Below are positions 35,330 through 44,512 of a stretch of 64,000 nucleotides of DNA, piece by piece. The notes beneath the pieces are model-generated. The model saw nothing but the letters and a program-made list of their open reading frames with translations, ran no database searches and had not been told where the DNA came from. Position numbers and translations under genes: made by a program. Within the stretch, counting starts at the first letter, position 1. The number at the start of each line of letters is the position of its first letter. Origin of the DNA: Pseudalkalibacillus hwajinpoensis (GTDB taxonomy: Bacteria; Bacillota; Bacilli; Bacillales; Guptibacillaceae); the NCBI RefSeq assembly GCF_039851965.1, contig NZ_CP156674.1, positions 3,906,001-3,970,000 of the forward strand. The letters are read 5' to 3'.

Positions 35330-36385
35330 ATGGCGACAATTTCAGTTGTAGGTGCAGGTAGCTGGGGAACAGCTCTTTCTATTGTTCTAGCTGACAATAA
35401 TCATCACGTTAAACTCTGGGCAAGACGAAAAGATCTTGCTGATGAAGTAAATGATGGTCATACCAATGAGAAATATTTACCTGGCATTACACTACCGGAG
35501 GGTATAAAGGCAACAAGTTCACTCGAGGAGTGTGTACGGGATGCAGAATTAATCTTACTCGTCACACCAACGAAAGCACTGAGAGATGTTCTTCCAGAGC
35601 TCAAGACATACTTAACAGCGCCTGTCACGTTCGTTCATGCAAGTAAAGGAATTGAACCGGACACATCCAAACGTATTTCTGAAGTGATTGAAGAGGAAAT
35701 TCCGCCGTCACTTAGAAAATCAGTTGTCGTACTATCAGGTCCGAGTCATGCAGAAGAGGTAAGCCTGCGTCATCCAACAACAGTGACAGTATCTTCTAAG
35801 TCATTAGCAGAAGCGGAATATGTACAGGATCTGTTCATTAATTCGAATTTCCGTGTTTATACAAACCATGACATTGTCGGGGTAGAACTTGGTGGTGCAC
35901 TTAAGAATATTATTGCACTTGGAGCAGGTATGTCTGATGGACTTGGTTATGGTGATAATGCAAAAGCTGCACTGATTACGAGAGGTCTGGCAGAAATCGC
36001 ACGTCTTGGAGCCGCAATGGGAGCCAATCCGTTAACGTTTATGGGTCTGACAGGGATAGGGGATCTTGTTGTAACATGCACAAGTGTACATAGCCGTAAC
36101 TGGCGTGCAGGAAACCTGCTTGGTAAAGGAAATAATCTTGACGAAGTGCTTGAAAACATGGGCATGGTTGTCGAGGGTGTTCGTACCACAAAAGCAGCAT
36201 ACCATCTAGCTAAAGAACAGGACGTCGATATGCCAATTACGTCTGTGTTATTTGACGTACTGTTTAACGATAAAAATCCTAAGGATGCTGTTGATCAATT
36301 GATGGGTAGGCTACGCACACATGAAACAGAAGATCTGACTTCCTTACTTGCAGACCGTTTTGAATTGAATCCAAAAGAACAGTAA
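35330..36385 (+). CDS. gpsA: Glycerol-3-phosphate dehydrogenase [NAD(P)+]
   Basis: 351 residues; reduces dihydroxyacetone phosphate to sn-glycerol-3-phosphate for phospholipid synthesis. NAD(P) motif VGAGSWGTALS at the N-terminus, GPSHAEEV near 140, catalytic Lys in GALKNIIALGAGMSDGLGYGDN near 190, and TSVHSRNWRAG near 252. AAGGAGG lies before ATG. Directly follows plsY. Confidence 0.96.
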   Translation: MATISVVGAGSWGTALSIVLADNNHHVKLWARRKDLADEVNDGHTNEKYLPGITLPEGIKATSSLEECVRDAELILLVTPTKALRDVLPELKTYLTAPVTFVHASKGIEPDTSKRISEVIEEEIPPSLRKSVVVLSGPSHAEEVSLRHPTTVTVSSKSLAEAEYVQDLFINSNFRVYTNHDIVGVELGGALKNIIALGAGMSDGLGYGDNAKAALITRGLAEIARLGAAMGANPLTFMGLTGIGDLVVTCTSVHSRNWRAGNLLGKGNNLDEVLENMGMVVEGVRTTKAAYHLAKEQDVDMPITSVLFDVLFNDKNPKDAVDQLMGRLRTHETEDLTSLLADRFELNPKEQ

Positions 36386-36454
36386 AAAGTCAAAGCACGA
36401 AGTATTCCTCCTTGCATACACTATGTTGAACGTTATTGGTAAGGAGGAAACCGC

Positions 36455-36706
36455 GTGAGCGATCTGTTCGACAACATAGAAAAGAAGACTAATGTTAAAA
36501 AGGAAGACATCTTTAAATTGGCTAATTCGGTTCAAGGTGCAGATTTTACCGATGAAAAAACGGTACGTAAACTGATTGCCAATGTTGCACGTGTTGCTAA
36601 CGTGAACGTGACGAAAGAAAAGGAAGACCGAATCGTAAAGGCTATTGTAAACAAGAACATCCCATTCGATCTTTCTTCGATCGCAAAACTTTTTAGCCAG
36701 AAATAG
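36455..36706 (+). CDS. spoVIF: Stage VI sporulation protein F
   Basis: 83 residues, soluble. Matches the SpoVIF (YjcC) family in length and sequence (DLFDNIEKKTNVKKEDIFKLANSVQGADF, with RKLIANVARVANV). In B. subtilis it is needed for late coat assembly and spore resistance. GTG start behind AAGGAGG. In B. subtilis spoVIF is elsewhere in the chromosome; here it sits between gpsA and the DUF2768 gene. Confidence 0.85.
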   Translation: MSDLFDNIEKKTNVKKEDIFKLANSVQGADFTDEKTVRKLIANVARVANVNVTKEKEDRIVKAIVNKNIPFDLSSIAKLFSQK

Positions 36707-36819
36707 CGAAAGAGTTTGAAACTTAGGCTAATCAACGATACCGCCTTCAAAAAAGAACATATACTAAAAAGGAACCATCAATGTGCAGAAGCACGCTTCG
36801 AAGTGAAATTCATATAGTC

Positions 36820-36856
36820 AAAAGCTGAGGAAAAGCCCCTTTCTTCAGCTTTTTAT
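36820..36856 (+). terminator. Terminator after spoVIF
   Basis: AAAAGCTGA (36820-36828)/TCAGCTTTT (36845-36853), 16-base loop, T-rich tail. Confidence 0.7.
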
Positions 36857-36976
36857 TTGTTTTCTATAAAGGACAACTGTTCATGAATATTTGAAAACGC
36901 TATAGGTAAAACACTGTAAGTTTTGATATAATGATCTGCAGTGCAGGTTAGAATGGTATGGCAGGGAGGATTAATA

Positions 36977-37174
36977 ATGTCGCCAGGATTAATTAAAATG
37001 TGGGTGGCGCTTGCGGCGCTTGGATTAATGTTCATAGCTGTTATGGCTATTATGCTAAGTCGATCTAAATTAAAAGGTTTTTTTCGTGTAATTGTTTCCA
37101 CTTTCGCTTATTTATGTATGTTCGTTTCGGGGGTGCTCATGCTTCTCGTTGTGTTTACAGGACCTACTAATTAA
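36977..37174 (+). CDS. yphE: DUF2768 two-pass membrane protein (YphE-like)
   Basis: 65 residues with two membrane segments (about 8-28 and 38-60); MSPGLIKMWVALAALGLMFIA at the start. Size, topology and position before yphF and spoIVA match B. subtilis YphE. Function unknown. GGGAGGA fits ATG 36977; twelve upstream in-frame codons have no binding site. Confidence 0.8.
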   Translation: MSPGLIKMWVALAALGLMFIAVMAIMLSRSKLKGFFRVIVSTFAYLCMFVSGVLMLLVVFTGPTN

Positions 37175-37206
37175 GACAGCAAATCTGCGAATAAGGAATG
37201 AGTGAA

Positions 37207-37926
37207 ATGAAACGATTAGGTCAACAACTTATCATATGGACATGCCTTGTAACGATTCTTTCTGGATGTCTATATCCGGAAAGTAAAAAAAACGAAAATC
37301 AAATCCCTTACACAGATCAGATTCAATCTGTTCAATCCGCTGTTGAGCAATACCAGCAGAATAAATCGATTCTTCCGATCAAAACGAGGGAACAGGGCAC
37401 GCCTATTTACCAAAAGTATCCGATTGAATTTAAGAAACTAGTCCCTGCTTTTTTACAGCAGGCACCGGGTAATTCTTTTGAAAGTGGTGGTGTGTTTCAG
37501 TACGTCTTAATAGATGTAGAAGAGAATCCTACTGTAAGATTAATTGATTTAATTACAGTAGAAAAAGTAAAGGATCTTCAATTAAGGATTAATGATTATC
37601 GAAGAAAAAATAGCTATCCTCCGTTTAAAGATGTTTTAGCAAGGGACCGCTATTCAATTGATTATGATGCGCTTGGGATGGACAAGGAAGAGATGGTAAC
37701 AAGTCCGTTTACAAATGAGCAGCTGCCATTCTTTCTGGATGAAAATGGTGCTGTTCACATCGATTATACGAAAGATCTAAATCAAGCGATCGCAAGTAAC
37801 CCTAACCATTCATATGAGAATGGAGACGATATTCGAGATTTACTAGCCGATAATTCGTTTTTTGTACCTATATCGTCAGTCCCGTACACAATTGAAGATG
37901 ACAAAGCTGTTTTTTTAGTGAAATAG
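37207..37926 (+). CDS. yphF: YphF-like lipoprotein
   Basis: 239 residues. A signal peptide with lipobox LSGC (Cys21) predicts a lipid-anchored extracytoplasmic protein. The rest has a repeating Tyr/Pro-rich region with SIDYDALGMDKE and DYTKDLNQAI. Function unknown; the position just before spoIVA is conserved. AAGGA is nine bases before ATG 37207, while the ATG at 37198 abuts it. Confidence 0.82.
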   Translation: MKRLGQQLIIWTCLVTILSGCLYPESKKNENQIPYTDQIQSVQSAVEQYQQNKSILPIKTREQGTPIYQKYPIEFKKLVPAFLQQAPGNSFESGGVFQYVLIDVEENPTVRLIDLITVEKVKDLQLRINDYRRKNSYPPFKDVLARDRYSIDYDALGMDKEEMVTSPFTNEQLPFFLDENGAVHIDYTKDLNQAIASNPNHSYENGDDIRDLLADNSFFVPISSVPYTIEDDKAVFLVK

Positions 37927-37933
37927 GTATTTT

Positions 37934-37990
37934 CCCTTCTCTTTAGCAATACATCTATAAAAAAGAGGAGGGACTTTTTTATGGTTATTT
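37934..37990 (+). terminator. Terminator after yphF
   Basis: 11-bp stem (37934-37944 with 37972-37982; CCCTTCTCTTT and AAAGAGGAGGG, one G-U) with a 27-base loop, then six T. Confidence 0.65.
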
Positions 37991-38044
37991 TTAGGAAGGG
38001 ACAAAAAGTGTATCTCCTGCATCAAATCCTTTTACTCTGATCTG

Positions 38045-38074
38045 TCATATTTATTGGACAACATCATAGAATGA
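38045..38074 (+). promoter_or_regulatory. Candidate sigma-E promoter of spoIVA
   Basis: TCATATT (38045-38051), 13-base spacer, CATAGAATGA (38065-38074). This fits the mother-cell sigma-E pattern (ATATT at -35, CATAnAnT at -10), and spoIVA is a known sigma-E gene. Confidence 0.7.
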
Positions 38075-38146
38075 TAGTGTTCAAGAAAGTCTGCGGTCTA
38101 TAGTGAATCATTTCGTCCATAGAGGCGGAATCCAGGAGGCGATCAC

Positions 38147-39625
38147 GTGGAGAGAGTGGATATCTTCAAAGATATCGCAGAGCGTACAGGGGGAGATATA
38201 TACCTTGGAGTCGTAGGTTCTGTTCGAACAGGTAAATCGACATTTATTAAAAAGTTCATGGAACTTATCGTACTACCTAATATGGAAAACGAATCCGACA
38301 GAGCGAGGGCACAGGATGAGCTTCCGCAGAGTGCAGCGGGACGGACCATTATGACGACGGAGCCTAAATTCGTACCGAACCATGCCATTCAAATTCACGT
38401 TGAGGATGGATTAGATGTAAACGTGAGACTCGTAGATTGCGTAGGGTATGCTGTTCCAGGTGCGAAAGGCTATGAAGATGATGAAGGCCCTCGAATGATT
38501 AACACGCCTTGGTATGAGGAGCCCATACCATTTCAGGAAGCAGCTGAAATTGGAACAAGAAAGGTTATTCAGGAGCATTCGACCCTTGGTGTCGTGATTA
38601 CGACAGATGGATCGATTGGAGAAATCCCACGACACGATTATTTAGAATCGGAAGAGCGAGTCGTGGAAGAATTAAAAGAAGTAGGCAAGCCGTTTATCAT
38701 GATTGTCAATTCAGCTCATCCTCATCACCCTCAAACAGATGCCTTAAGAGGTGATCTTGCTAACAAATATGACATTCCTGTTCTTGCGTTAAGTGTTGAG
38801 AGCATGACAGAACATGATATTAACAATGTGATGCGTGAAGTGCTCTATGAATTTCCAGTTCTTGAAGTGAACGTTAATTTACCGAGCTGGGTAATGGTGC
38901 TTCATCAGGATCACTGGCTCAGACAGAACTATGAAGAATCGGTAAGGGACACAGTAAAAGATATTAAACGGCTTCGAGATGTTGATCGAGTTGTAGGGCA
39001 GTTTGAAGCATTTGAATTTATACAGGATGCCAGACTGGCCGGAATTGAAATGGGTCAGGGGATCGCGGAAATTGATCTTTATGCGCCAGACGATTTGTAT
39101 GACCAAATTCTTAAAGAGGTAGTTGGTGTTGAGATTAGAGGAAAGGATCACCTGCTTCAATTAATGCAGGAATTTGCTTTTGCGAAAGCTGAGTACGATC
39201 ACGTATCAGATGCACTTAGAATGGTGAAGCAAACGGGATATGGGATTGCAGCACCAGCAATTGAAGATATGAGTCTGGATGAGCCTGAGATTATCAGACA
39301 GGGATCGAGGTTTGGCGTAAGACTTAAAGCGGTGGCACCATCCATCCATATGATTAAGGTCGATGTTGAATCAGAGTTCGCACCAATTATTGGTACGGAG
39401 AAACAAAGTGAAGAGCTTGTTCGCTATTTAATGCAGGATTTTGAAGAAGATCCGCTATCAATCTGGAACTCAGATATCTTCGGGCGATCACTTAATTCGA
39501 TAGTAAGGGAGGGCATCCAGGCTAAACTCGGGTTAATGCCTGAGAATGCTCGCTACAAATTAAAGGAAACGTTAGAACGCATTATTAACGAAGGTTCGGG
39601 AGGATTAATTGCGATCATATTATAA
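38147..39625 (+). CDS. spoIVA: Spore coat morphogenetic ATPase SpoIVA
   Basis: 492 residues, the same length as in B. subtilis. Forms the basement layer of the coat on the forespore by ATP-driven polymerisation. Walker A GSVRTGKST with Lys30, the TIMTTEP sensor threonines near residues 66-72, and DCVGYAVPGAKG near 97. The extreme C-terminus (NEGSGGLIAIIL) needed for localisation is intact. GTG start behind CAGGAGGCG. Confidence 0.97.
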   Translation: MERVDIFKDIAERTGGDIYLGVVGSVRTGKSTFIKKFMELIVLPNMENESDRARAQDELPQSAAGRTIMTTEPKFVPNHAIQIHVEDGLDVNVRLVDCVGYAVPGAKGYEDDEGPRMINTPWYEEPIPFQEAAEIGTRKVIQEHSTLGVVITTDGSIGEIPRHDYLESEERVVEELKEVGKPFIMIVNSAHPHHPQTDALRGDLANKYDIPVLALSVESMTEHDINNVMREVLYEFPVLEVNVNLPSWVMVLHQDHWLRQNYEESVRDTVKDIKRLRDVDRVVGQFEAFEFIQDARLAGIEMGQGIAEIDLYAPDDLYDQILKEVVGVEIRGKDHLLQLMQEFAFAKAEYDHVSDALRMVKQTGYGIAAPAIEDMSLDEPEIIRQGSRFGVRLKAVAPSIHMIKVDVESEFAPIIGTEKQSEELVRYLMQDFEEDPLSIWNSDIFGRSLNSIVREGIQAKLGLMPENARYKLKETLERIINEGSGGLIAIIL

Positions 39626-39628
39626 CGT

Positions 39629-39659
39629 AACCGACTCCACTATTTGGAGTCGGTTTTTT
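39629..39659 (+). terminator. Terminator after spoIVA
   Basis: Perfect 11-bp stem AACCGACTCCA (39629-39639)/TGGAGTCGGTT (39645-39655), five-base loop, then T-run. Confidence 0.92.
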
Positions 39660-40013
39660 AAAGGTTTTGGTTTAACGTTACATAATTTTTGGGTATTATC
39701 AGCTTAGAGAGGTCAGGGAGAAGATAGGTAAATTATGAAATAGACTAGTGAAAGCGCCATAGAATCAAAGCTGATTGAATTGACTGATTTTAAATAAACA
39801 ATCATCTGAAGCGTTTACAAACTGTGTAAATAGCGGATAATAGGTAAAAAAACACTGAAAAATCGTCGAAATCAGGACAAACGTATTGAATTCTTTCGCG
39901 TCTTCGTATATTATAAGGCATGCAAACGTACTAAACGTGCATTGCAACGTATAAATATTGGTCATTAAGTGAATGATTTATTTATCCATCTCTCTTGAGA
40001 GGAGGTGAACAGA
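39660..40013 (+). promoter_or_regulatory. hbs upstream region with two candidate promoters
   Basis: A 354-base gene-free region. The better promoter is TTGAAT (39886-39891), 17 bases, TATTAT (39909-39914), giving a leader of about 95 bases. A second candidate is TTAACG (39672-39677), 16 bases, TATTAT (39694-39699). B. subtilis hbs is also read from two promoters. The leader ends with CTCTCTTGAGAGGAGGTGA, where the palindrome touches the ribosome binding site. Confidence 0.5.
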
Positions 40014-40286
40014 ATGAACAAGACAGATCTAATCAATGCTGTTGCAGAATCTGCAGAGCTTTCTAAAAAAGAAGCGACAAAAGCTGTTGACTCAGTTTTT
40101 GATAACATTATGCAATCCTTGCAAGAAGGCGACAAAGTTCAACTAATTGGTTTTGGTAACTTTGAAGTCCGTGAGCGTTCTGCTCGTAAAGGGCGTAACC
40201 CTCAAACTGGCGAAGAGATCGAAATCGCTGCAAGCAAGGTTCCTGCATTTAAACCTGGTAAAGCCCTTAAGGATGCAGTAAAGTAA
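40014..40286 (+). CDS. hbs: DNA-binding protein HU
   Basis: 90 residues, histone-like dimer that compacts the nucleoid. Complete HU fold with GFGNFEVRERSARKGRNPQTGEEI (DNA-binding arms) and the end PAFKPGKALKDAVK. GAGGAGGTGAA precedes ATG 40014; the TTG three codons upstream overlaps that site. Own promoter and terminator, so it is a single-gene unit. Confidence 0.97.
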   Translation: MNKTDLINAVAESAELSKKEATKAVDSVFDNIMQSLQEGDKVQLIGFGNFEVRERSARKGRNPQTGEEIEIAASKVPAFKPGKALKDAVK

Positions 40287-40304
40287 GAAATACATAGGGC
40301 AAGA

Positions 40305-40337
40305 GAAGAGTCGCACATTTTGCGGCTCTTCTTTTTT
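40305..40337 (+). terminator. Terminator after hbs
   Basis: GAAGAGTCGCA (40305-40315)/TGCGGCTCTTC (40321-40331), 11 bp with one G-U, then six T. Confidence 0.9.
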
Positions 40338-40401
40338 GCTAACTTTTTATCCTTATGCTAGAATCTTCATAGAGAAGGCCCTGAATGGAGGAGTAAGAAC
40401 C

Positions 40402-40968
40402 ATGTACGAAGTTAACCACGAGAAAATACAGGAAGCAGTTATAATGATCCTCGAAGCGATCGGAGAAGATCCTGAACGTGAGGGGTTGTTAGATACTCCA
40501 AAACGCGTTGCAAGAATGTATGAAGAAATTTTCCAGGGGCTACATCAGAATCCAGAAGAACACTTCCAAACGATTTTCGGTGAAGATCACGAGGAACTTG
40601 TCCTTGTTAAAGATATCCCGTTCTATTCCACATGTGAGCACCACCTTGTTCCATTCTTTGGAAAGGCTCATGTTGCATACATACCAAAAGGTGGCAAGGT
40701 AACAGGTCTCAGTAAGCTTGCAAGAGCTGTAGAGTCGGTTACAAAGCGTCCTCAACTTCAGGAACGAATTACATCAACAATAGCTAATTCAATGGTAGAT
40801 ACGCTTGATCCCCACGGTGTGATGGTAGTCGTGGAGGCTGAGCACATGTGTATGACGATGAGAGGCGTTAAAAAGCCTGGATCATCCACAGTAACATCAG
40901 CAGTCAGAGGTGTTTTTGAAAGCGATGCAGCTGCACGATCTGAAGTGCTTGGATTGATTAAAAGCTAA
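40402..40968 (+). CDS. folE: GTP cyclohydrolase I
   Basis: 188 residues, first step of folate synthesis: GTP to dihydroneopterin triphosphate (B. subtilis name mtrA). Zinc-site motif STCEHHLVPFFGKAHV near residue 75 with the second Cys in HMCMTMRGVKKPGS near 148. GGAGGAG fits ATG 40402; the longer frame upstream is in the hbs terminator. Forms mtrAB with mtrB 24 bases downstream. Confidence 0.95.
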   Translation: MYEVNHEKIQEAVIMILEAIGEDPEREGLLDTPKRVARMYEEIFQGLHQNPEEHFQTIFGEDHEELVLVKDIPFYSTCEHHLVPFFGKAHVAYIPKGGKVTGLSKLARAVESVTKRPQLQERITSTIANSMVDTLDPHGVMVVVEAEHMCMTMRGVKKPGSSTVTSAVRGVFESDAAARSEVLGLIKS

Positions 40969-40992
40969 TTCTATTAAAGCGGAGTGATCGAA

Positions 40993-41214
40993 ATGAAAAA
41001 CGAAGGAAATGATTTCTTTGTCATTAAAGCGCTCGAGAACGGTGTGAATGTCATTGGATTAACGCGCGGTTCCGACACGAGATTTCATCATTCAGAAAAG
41101 CTCGATAAGGGTGAAGTGATGATTGCTCAATTCACTGAACATACTTCTGCTGTTAAAGTTAGAGGGAAAGCCGTTATCCAAACTGAGCACGGCGAAATAA
41201 GCACAGAAGAGTAA
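40993..41214 (+). CDS. mtrB: Tryptophan RNA-binding attenuation protein TRAP
   Basis: 73 residues. TRAP is an 11-subunit ring that binds tryptophan and then wraps GAG/UAG-repeat RNA. The RNA-contact residues known in B. subtilis TRAP (Lys37, Lys56, Arg58) correspond to Lys36, Lys55 and Arg57 here; the tryptophan pocket stretch GLTRGSDTRFHHSEKLDKGE and FTEHTSA is intact. Its expected target, the trpE leader at 47424-47495, is in the same window. GGAGTGATCG precedes ATG 40993. Confidence 0.97.
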   Translation: MKNEGNDFFVIKALENGVNVIGLTRGSDTRFHHSEKLDKGEVMIAQFTEHTSAVKVRGKAVIQTEHGEISTEE

Positions 41215-41241
41215 AGCAGGATGTCGTAACCTGCTTTTCTT
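41213..41241 (+). terminator. Terminator after mtrB
   Basis: AAAGCAGG (41213-41220)/CCTGCTTT (41230-41237), nine-base loop, T-rich tail. It separates mtrAB from hepS-menG-hepT. Confidence 0.75.
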
Positions 41242-41341
41242 TCATTTTTAAACGGCAGTGTGTCGTTTTAGGTCGTGATTTAATGTGATATACTAGAATT
41301 AAATACATATTTAATTGGAAGACATGTTAGGGGTATGGGAT

Positions 41342-42169
41342 ATGACAAATCCGAAGGAAACCGCATATAAACAAATAGAAGGAGTTCGGGACATGCTGCA
41401 GTCTCGCTTATCCCATTCATACTTGCTTCGTTTTATCGATTTTCCAATCATTGATGAAGAGAGATTGTATGTGTTCTACGGCATACTTGAACAGACGAAG
41501 CTTGAACAGAAGAGGAAAGAGGATACACTTCTTTCAATTATGCTTGTTCAAATTGCACTTGATACGCATGAACTAATTTCACTTGAAGAGGTTGAGAACG
41601 AGAATGAACGAAAAAATCGCCAGCTAACCGTACTTGCAGGCGATTATTTTAGCAGCATGTATTACCACATTCTTTCTAAATGGCACGATAATGAGCTTAT
41701 CCGGACTCTTTCAGAAGCGATACAAGAAATAAACGAAGCGAAAATGTCATTTTATCAAACAGACTATCACTCCATTGAAGCGATCTTCACTAACTTAAAA
41801 GAGATCGAATCGATTCTCGTTCGGAAGGTTGCCGAACATTATGACCTTGATGAGTGGCAGGCATTTGGGTCACAGTATTTCTATATGAATCGCCTTCTAT
41901 TTGAACGAAAGCAGGACCTTGTTCGTTCAGGATCCAGCTTGCTTCATAAACTCTCTTTTGCCGTTCTTTCTAGGAGAGAAACCAGGCTCACGAGTGAACA
42001 GTTAGCTAAGGGAAGATCGGTTTTGGATTCGTATATTGAGCATGCAAAAAAGGAGATCGATGTGCTTCTCAAGCATTATAGTGAGCTTCACGGCATGTTT
42101 TGTCATCGATTAGAGTTTAATTGGGGACTCACTGGTATTCATGAAAAGAAAATGGCGGAAGAGGGATAA
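41342..42169 (+). CDS. hepS: Heptaprenyl diphosphate synthase component I
   Basis: 275 residues. Small, non-catalytic subunit that with HepT makes the C35 chain of menaquinone-7. The conserved RQLTVLAGDYFSSMYYHIL near residue 93 and EHYDL/RLLFERKQ features are present. It is longer than the B. subtilis protein at the C-terminal end. ATG 41342 follows AGGGGT; the extended upstream frame has no better start. First gene of hepS-menG-hepT. Confidence 0.88.
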   Translation: MTNPKETAYKQIEGVRDMLQSRLSHSYLLRFIDFPIIDEERLYVFYGILEQTKLEQKRKEDTLLSIMLVQIALDTHELISLEEVENENERKNRQLTVLAGDYFSSMYYHILSKWHDNELIRTLSEAIQEINEAKMSFYQTDYHSIEAIFTNLKEIESILVRKVAEHYDLDEWQAFGSQYFYMNRLLFERKQDLVRSGSSLLHKLSFAVLSRRETRLTSEQLAKGRSVLDSYIEHAKKEIDVLLKHYSELHGMFCHRLEFNWGLTGIHEKKMAEEG

Positions 42170-42174
42170 AGGAT

Positions 42175-42888
42175 ATGACTACATCTAAAGAAGAACGTGT
42201 ACATGATGTTTTTCAGACGATTTCAAAGCGCTATGATGTAATGAATTCCGTCATTAGCTTTCAACGTCATAAAGCCTGGCGAAAAGATACAATGCGCTTA
42301 ATGGATGTCCAAAAAGGTGCTACAGCACTCGACGTATGTTGTGGAACAGCAGATTGGACGATTGCAATGGCTGAAGCTGTTGGAGAAAATGGTCAAGCAA
42401 TTGGTCTTGACTTTAGTGAAAACATGTTGGAAGTTGGATCAGCTAAAGTTAAAGAAAGTAAGCAGGATAACATTACGCTGATGCATGGAAATGCGATGAA
42501 CCTTCCGTTTGAAGACAACTCATTTGATTATGTGACGATTGGTTTTGGTCTTCGAAACGTTCCGGATTATAATCAAGTGATTAAAGAAATGTACAGGGTC
42601 GTTAAAGCAGGCGGTCAGGTTGTTTGTCTCGAAACATCTCAGCCAACCATTCCTGGCTTTAGACAGGTGTATTATGGCTATTTTAAATATGTTATGCCCG
42701 TCCTTGGGAAAATGTTGGCTAAAAGCTACGATGAGTATTCCTGGCTACAGGAGTCAGCAAGTTCATTCCCTGGTAGAGATGAGCTTAAAATGCTTTTCTT
42801 TAAAAATGGCTTCAGTCGTGTCGACGTAAAGCCATACTCCGGTGGAGTCGCGGCGATGCATAGAGGAATTAAACCAGTACAAACATAA
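42175..42888 (+). CDS. menG: Demethylmenaquinone methyltransferase
   Basis: 237 residues, last step of menaquinone synthesis (also called UbiE/GerCB). SAM-binding motif LDVCCGTADWTIAMA near residue 51; family signatures YDVMNSVISFQRHKAWR near 20 and FGLRNVPD near 124. Sits between the two subunits of heptaprenyl diphosphate synthase, the standard Bacillus arrangement. ATG five bases after the hepS stop. Confidence 0.96.
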   Translation: MTTSKEERVHDVFQTISKRYDVMNSVISFQRHKAWRKDTMRLMDVQKGATALDVCCGTADWTIAMAEAVGENGQAIGLDFSENMLEVGSAKVKESKQDNITLMHGNAMNLPFEDNSFDYVTIGFGLRNVPDYNQVIKEMYRVVKAGGQVVCLETSQPTIPGFRQVYYGYFKYVMPVLGKMLAKSYDEYSWLQESASSFPGRDELKMLFFKNGFSRVDVKPYSGGVAAMHRGIKPVQT

Positions 42889-42930
42889 AATGAAAATAGA
42901 TATTTTGTGATAATCAGTTAGGTGGATCTC

Positions 42931-43902
42931 ATGAAATTAAAAACAATATATGCGTCCTTGAAAAAAGATTTATCCTTTATTGAATTTGAACTGGAGCAGA
43001 CGGTAAATGCTCATCATCCAGTATTACGAGAAGCTTCTAACCACCTATTGAAAGCTGGAGGGAAACGTATCCGTCCTGTTTTCGTTTTGCTATCCGGGAA
43101 ATTTGGAGATTATAATCTTCCCCTTATGAAGAATGTTGCGGTGGCCCTTGAGTTAATTCACATGGCCTCACTTGTCCATGATGATGTGATTGACGATGCT
43201 GAGATGCGTAGAGGTGCAAAAACCATTAAAGCAAAATGGGATAACCGTGTCGCCATGTATACAGGCGATTATATTTTTGCGCGAGCAATCGAACTGGTGA
43301 CAGAACTTCAAGATCCAGCAGCTAATCGCATCCTTTCAAAAGCTATTCTGGAAATGAGTATTGGTGAAATTGAACAAATACGTGATCAGTTTAACTGGGA
43401 ACAAAATGTGAGAGATTATTTTCGCAGAATTAAACGAAAGACTGCTCTTTTAATTGCAACCTCATGTGAGCTTGGAGCTGTTGCTGCAGGAGTATCAAAG
43501 GAAGAGCAAGTCCATCTCAGACAATTTGGCTATTATGTTGGCATGGCTTACCAGATCACGGATGATATCCTTGATTATACTGGAACTGTTAAACAGCTCG
43601 GAAAGCCAGCTGGAGGGGATTTATTGCAGGGTAATATTACCTTACCTGTTCTTTATGCAATGAACCAGGGGAATAGTAAGCAGGAGATCATGGCTGTTTT
43701 CTCAGAGGACTTGAACGCCTCTCAGGAAGAGGTAGATCAAGTACTCTCCATTGTTAAATCGTCCGGTGGTATAGAATACGCTCAAGGAATAAGCGATCGT
43801 TATCTTCAAAAGGCATTTGAAGAGCTTGATCAGCTTCCTTATCATTCTGCAAGAACATCGCTAAAACAAATCGCTGAGTATATCGGGAAACGAAAATATT
43901 AA
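42931..43902 (+). CDS. hepT: Heptaprenyl diphosphate synthase component II
   Basis: 323 residues, catalytic trans-prenyltransferase subunit. First aspartate-rich motif DDVIDDAEMRRG near residue 80, second DDILDYTG near 215, and GGKRIRPVFVLLSG near 43 for isopentenyl diphosphate binding. Partner of HepS; product feeds MenA and MenG. TAGGTGG precedes ATG 42931; the frame extends three codons upstream. Confidence 0.95.
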   Translation: MKLKTIYASLKKDLSFIEFELEQTVNAHHPVLREASNHLLKAGGKRIRPVFVLLSGKFGDYNLPLMKNVAVALELIHMASLVHDDVIDDAEMRRGAKTIKAKWDNRVAMYTGDYIFARAIELVTELQDPAANRILSKAILEMSIGEIEQIRDQFNWEQNVRDYFRRIKRKTALLIATSCELGAVAAGVSKEEQVHLRQFGYYVGMAYQITDDILDYTGTVKQLGKPAGGDLLQGNITLPVLYAMNQGNSKQEIMAVFSEDLNASQEEVDQVLSIVKSSGGIEYAQGISDRYLQKAFEELDQLPYHSARTSLKQIAEYIGKRKY

Positions 43903-44004
43903 AAGGAAATGTTGTTATTTTTCCGAAAATTTGATAGAATTTTGAAGGGCAGAAAAACTGTTTCTGCCCTGTACATATATCCTGTTGAAGGTGAGGAGAT
44001 TTTC

Positions 44005-44448
44005 GTGGAAAAAACGTTTCTAATGGTCAAGCCTGATGGCGTGCAACGGAACCTGATTGGCGGAATTGTATCACGCTTTGAGAAGAAGGGCTTTAATTTA
44101 GTAGGTGCAAAATTGATGACGATTTCAAAAGATCTCGCAGAAACACATTATGGAGAGCATAAAGAGCGCCCGTTCTTCGGCGAACTTGTTGATTTCATTA
44201 CATCAGGTCCTGTATTTGCAATGGTATGGGAAGGCGAAAATGTTATTTCAACAGCTCGTACTATGATGGGATCTACAAACCCAAAGGACGCAAATCCTGG
44301 AACTATTCGTGGAGATTTTGGAGTTCAGGTAAGCATGAATGTTATTCATGGATCGGATTCTCCAGAAAGTGCAGAACGGGAAATTGCTTTGTTCTTTAAT
44401 GAAAGTGAATTGAACGAGTACACCAAAACCATATCAAAGTGGGTTTAA
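44005..44448 (+). CDS. ndk: Nucleoside diphosphate kinase
   Basis: 147 residues, balances NTP pools. KPDGVQRNLIGGIVSRFE near residue 9; NVIHGSDSPESAEREI near 112 contains the His that is phosphorylated. Although the frame runs back to 43909, GTGAGGAG (43991-43998) sets the start at GTG 44005, and the protein then matches the usual length. In B. subtilis cheR comes next; it is absent here. Confidence 0.95.
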   Translation: MEKTFLMVKPDGVQRNLIGGIVSRFEKKGFNLVGAKLMTISKDLAETHYGEHKERPFFGELVDFITSGPVFAMVWEGENVISTARTMMGSTNPKDANPGTIRGDFGVQVSMNVIHGSDSPESAEREIALFFNESELNEYTKTISKWV

Positions 44449-44480
44449 TTTTAGAACAGAAATGAAAGCGCTTATATTTA

Positions 44481-44512
44481 AAAAAACCGGACAGTTCATG
44501 TCCGGTTTTTTT
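44481..44512 (+). terminator. Terminator after ndk
   Basis: Perfect 13-bp stem (44481-44493 with 44499-44511; core AACCGGACA/TGTCCGGTT), loop GTTCA, seven T. Confidence 0.92.
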
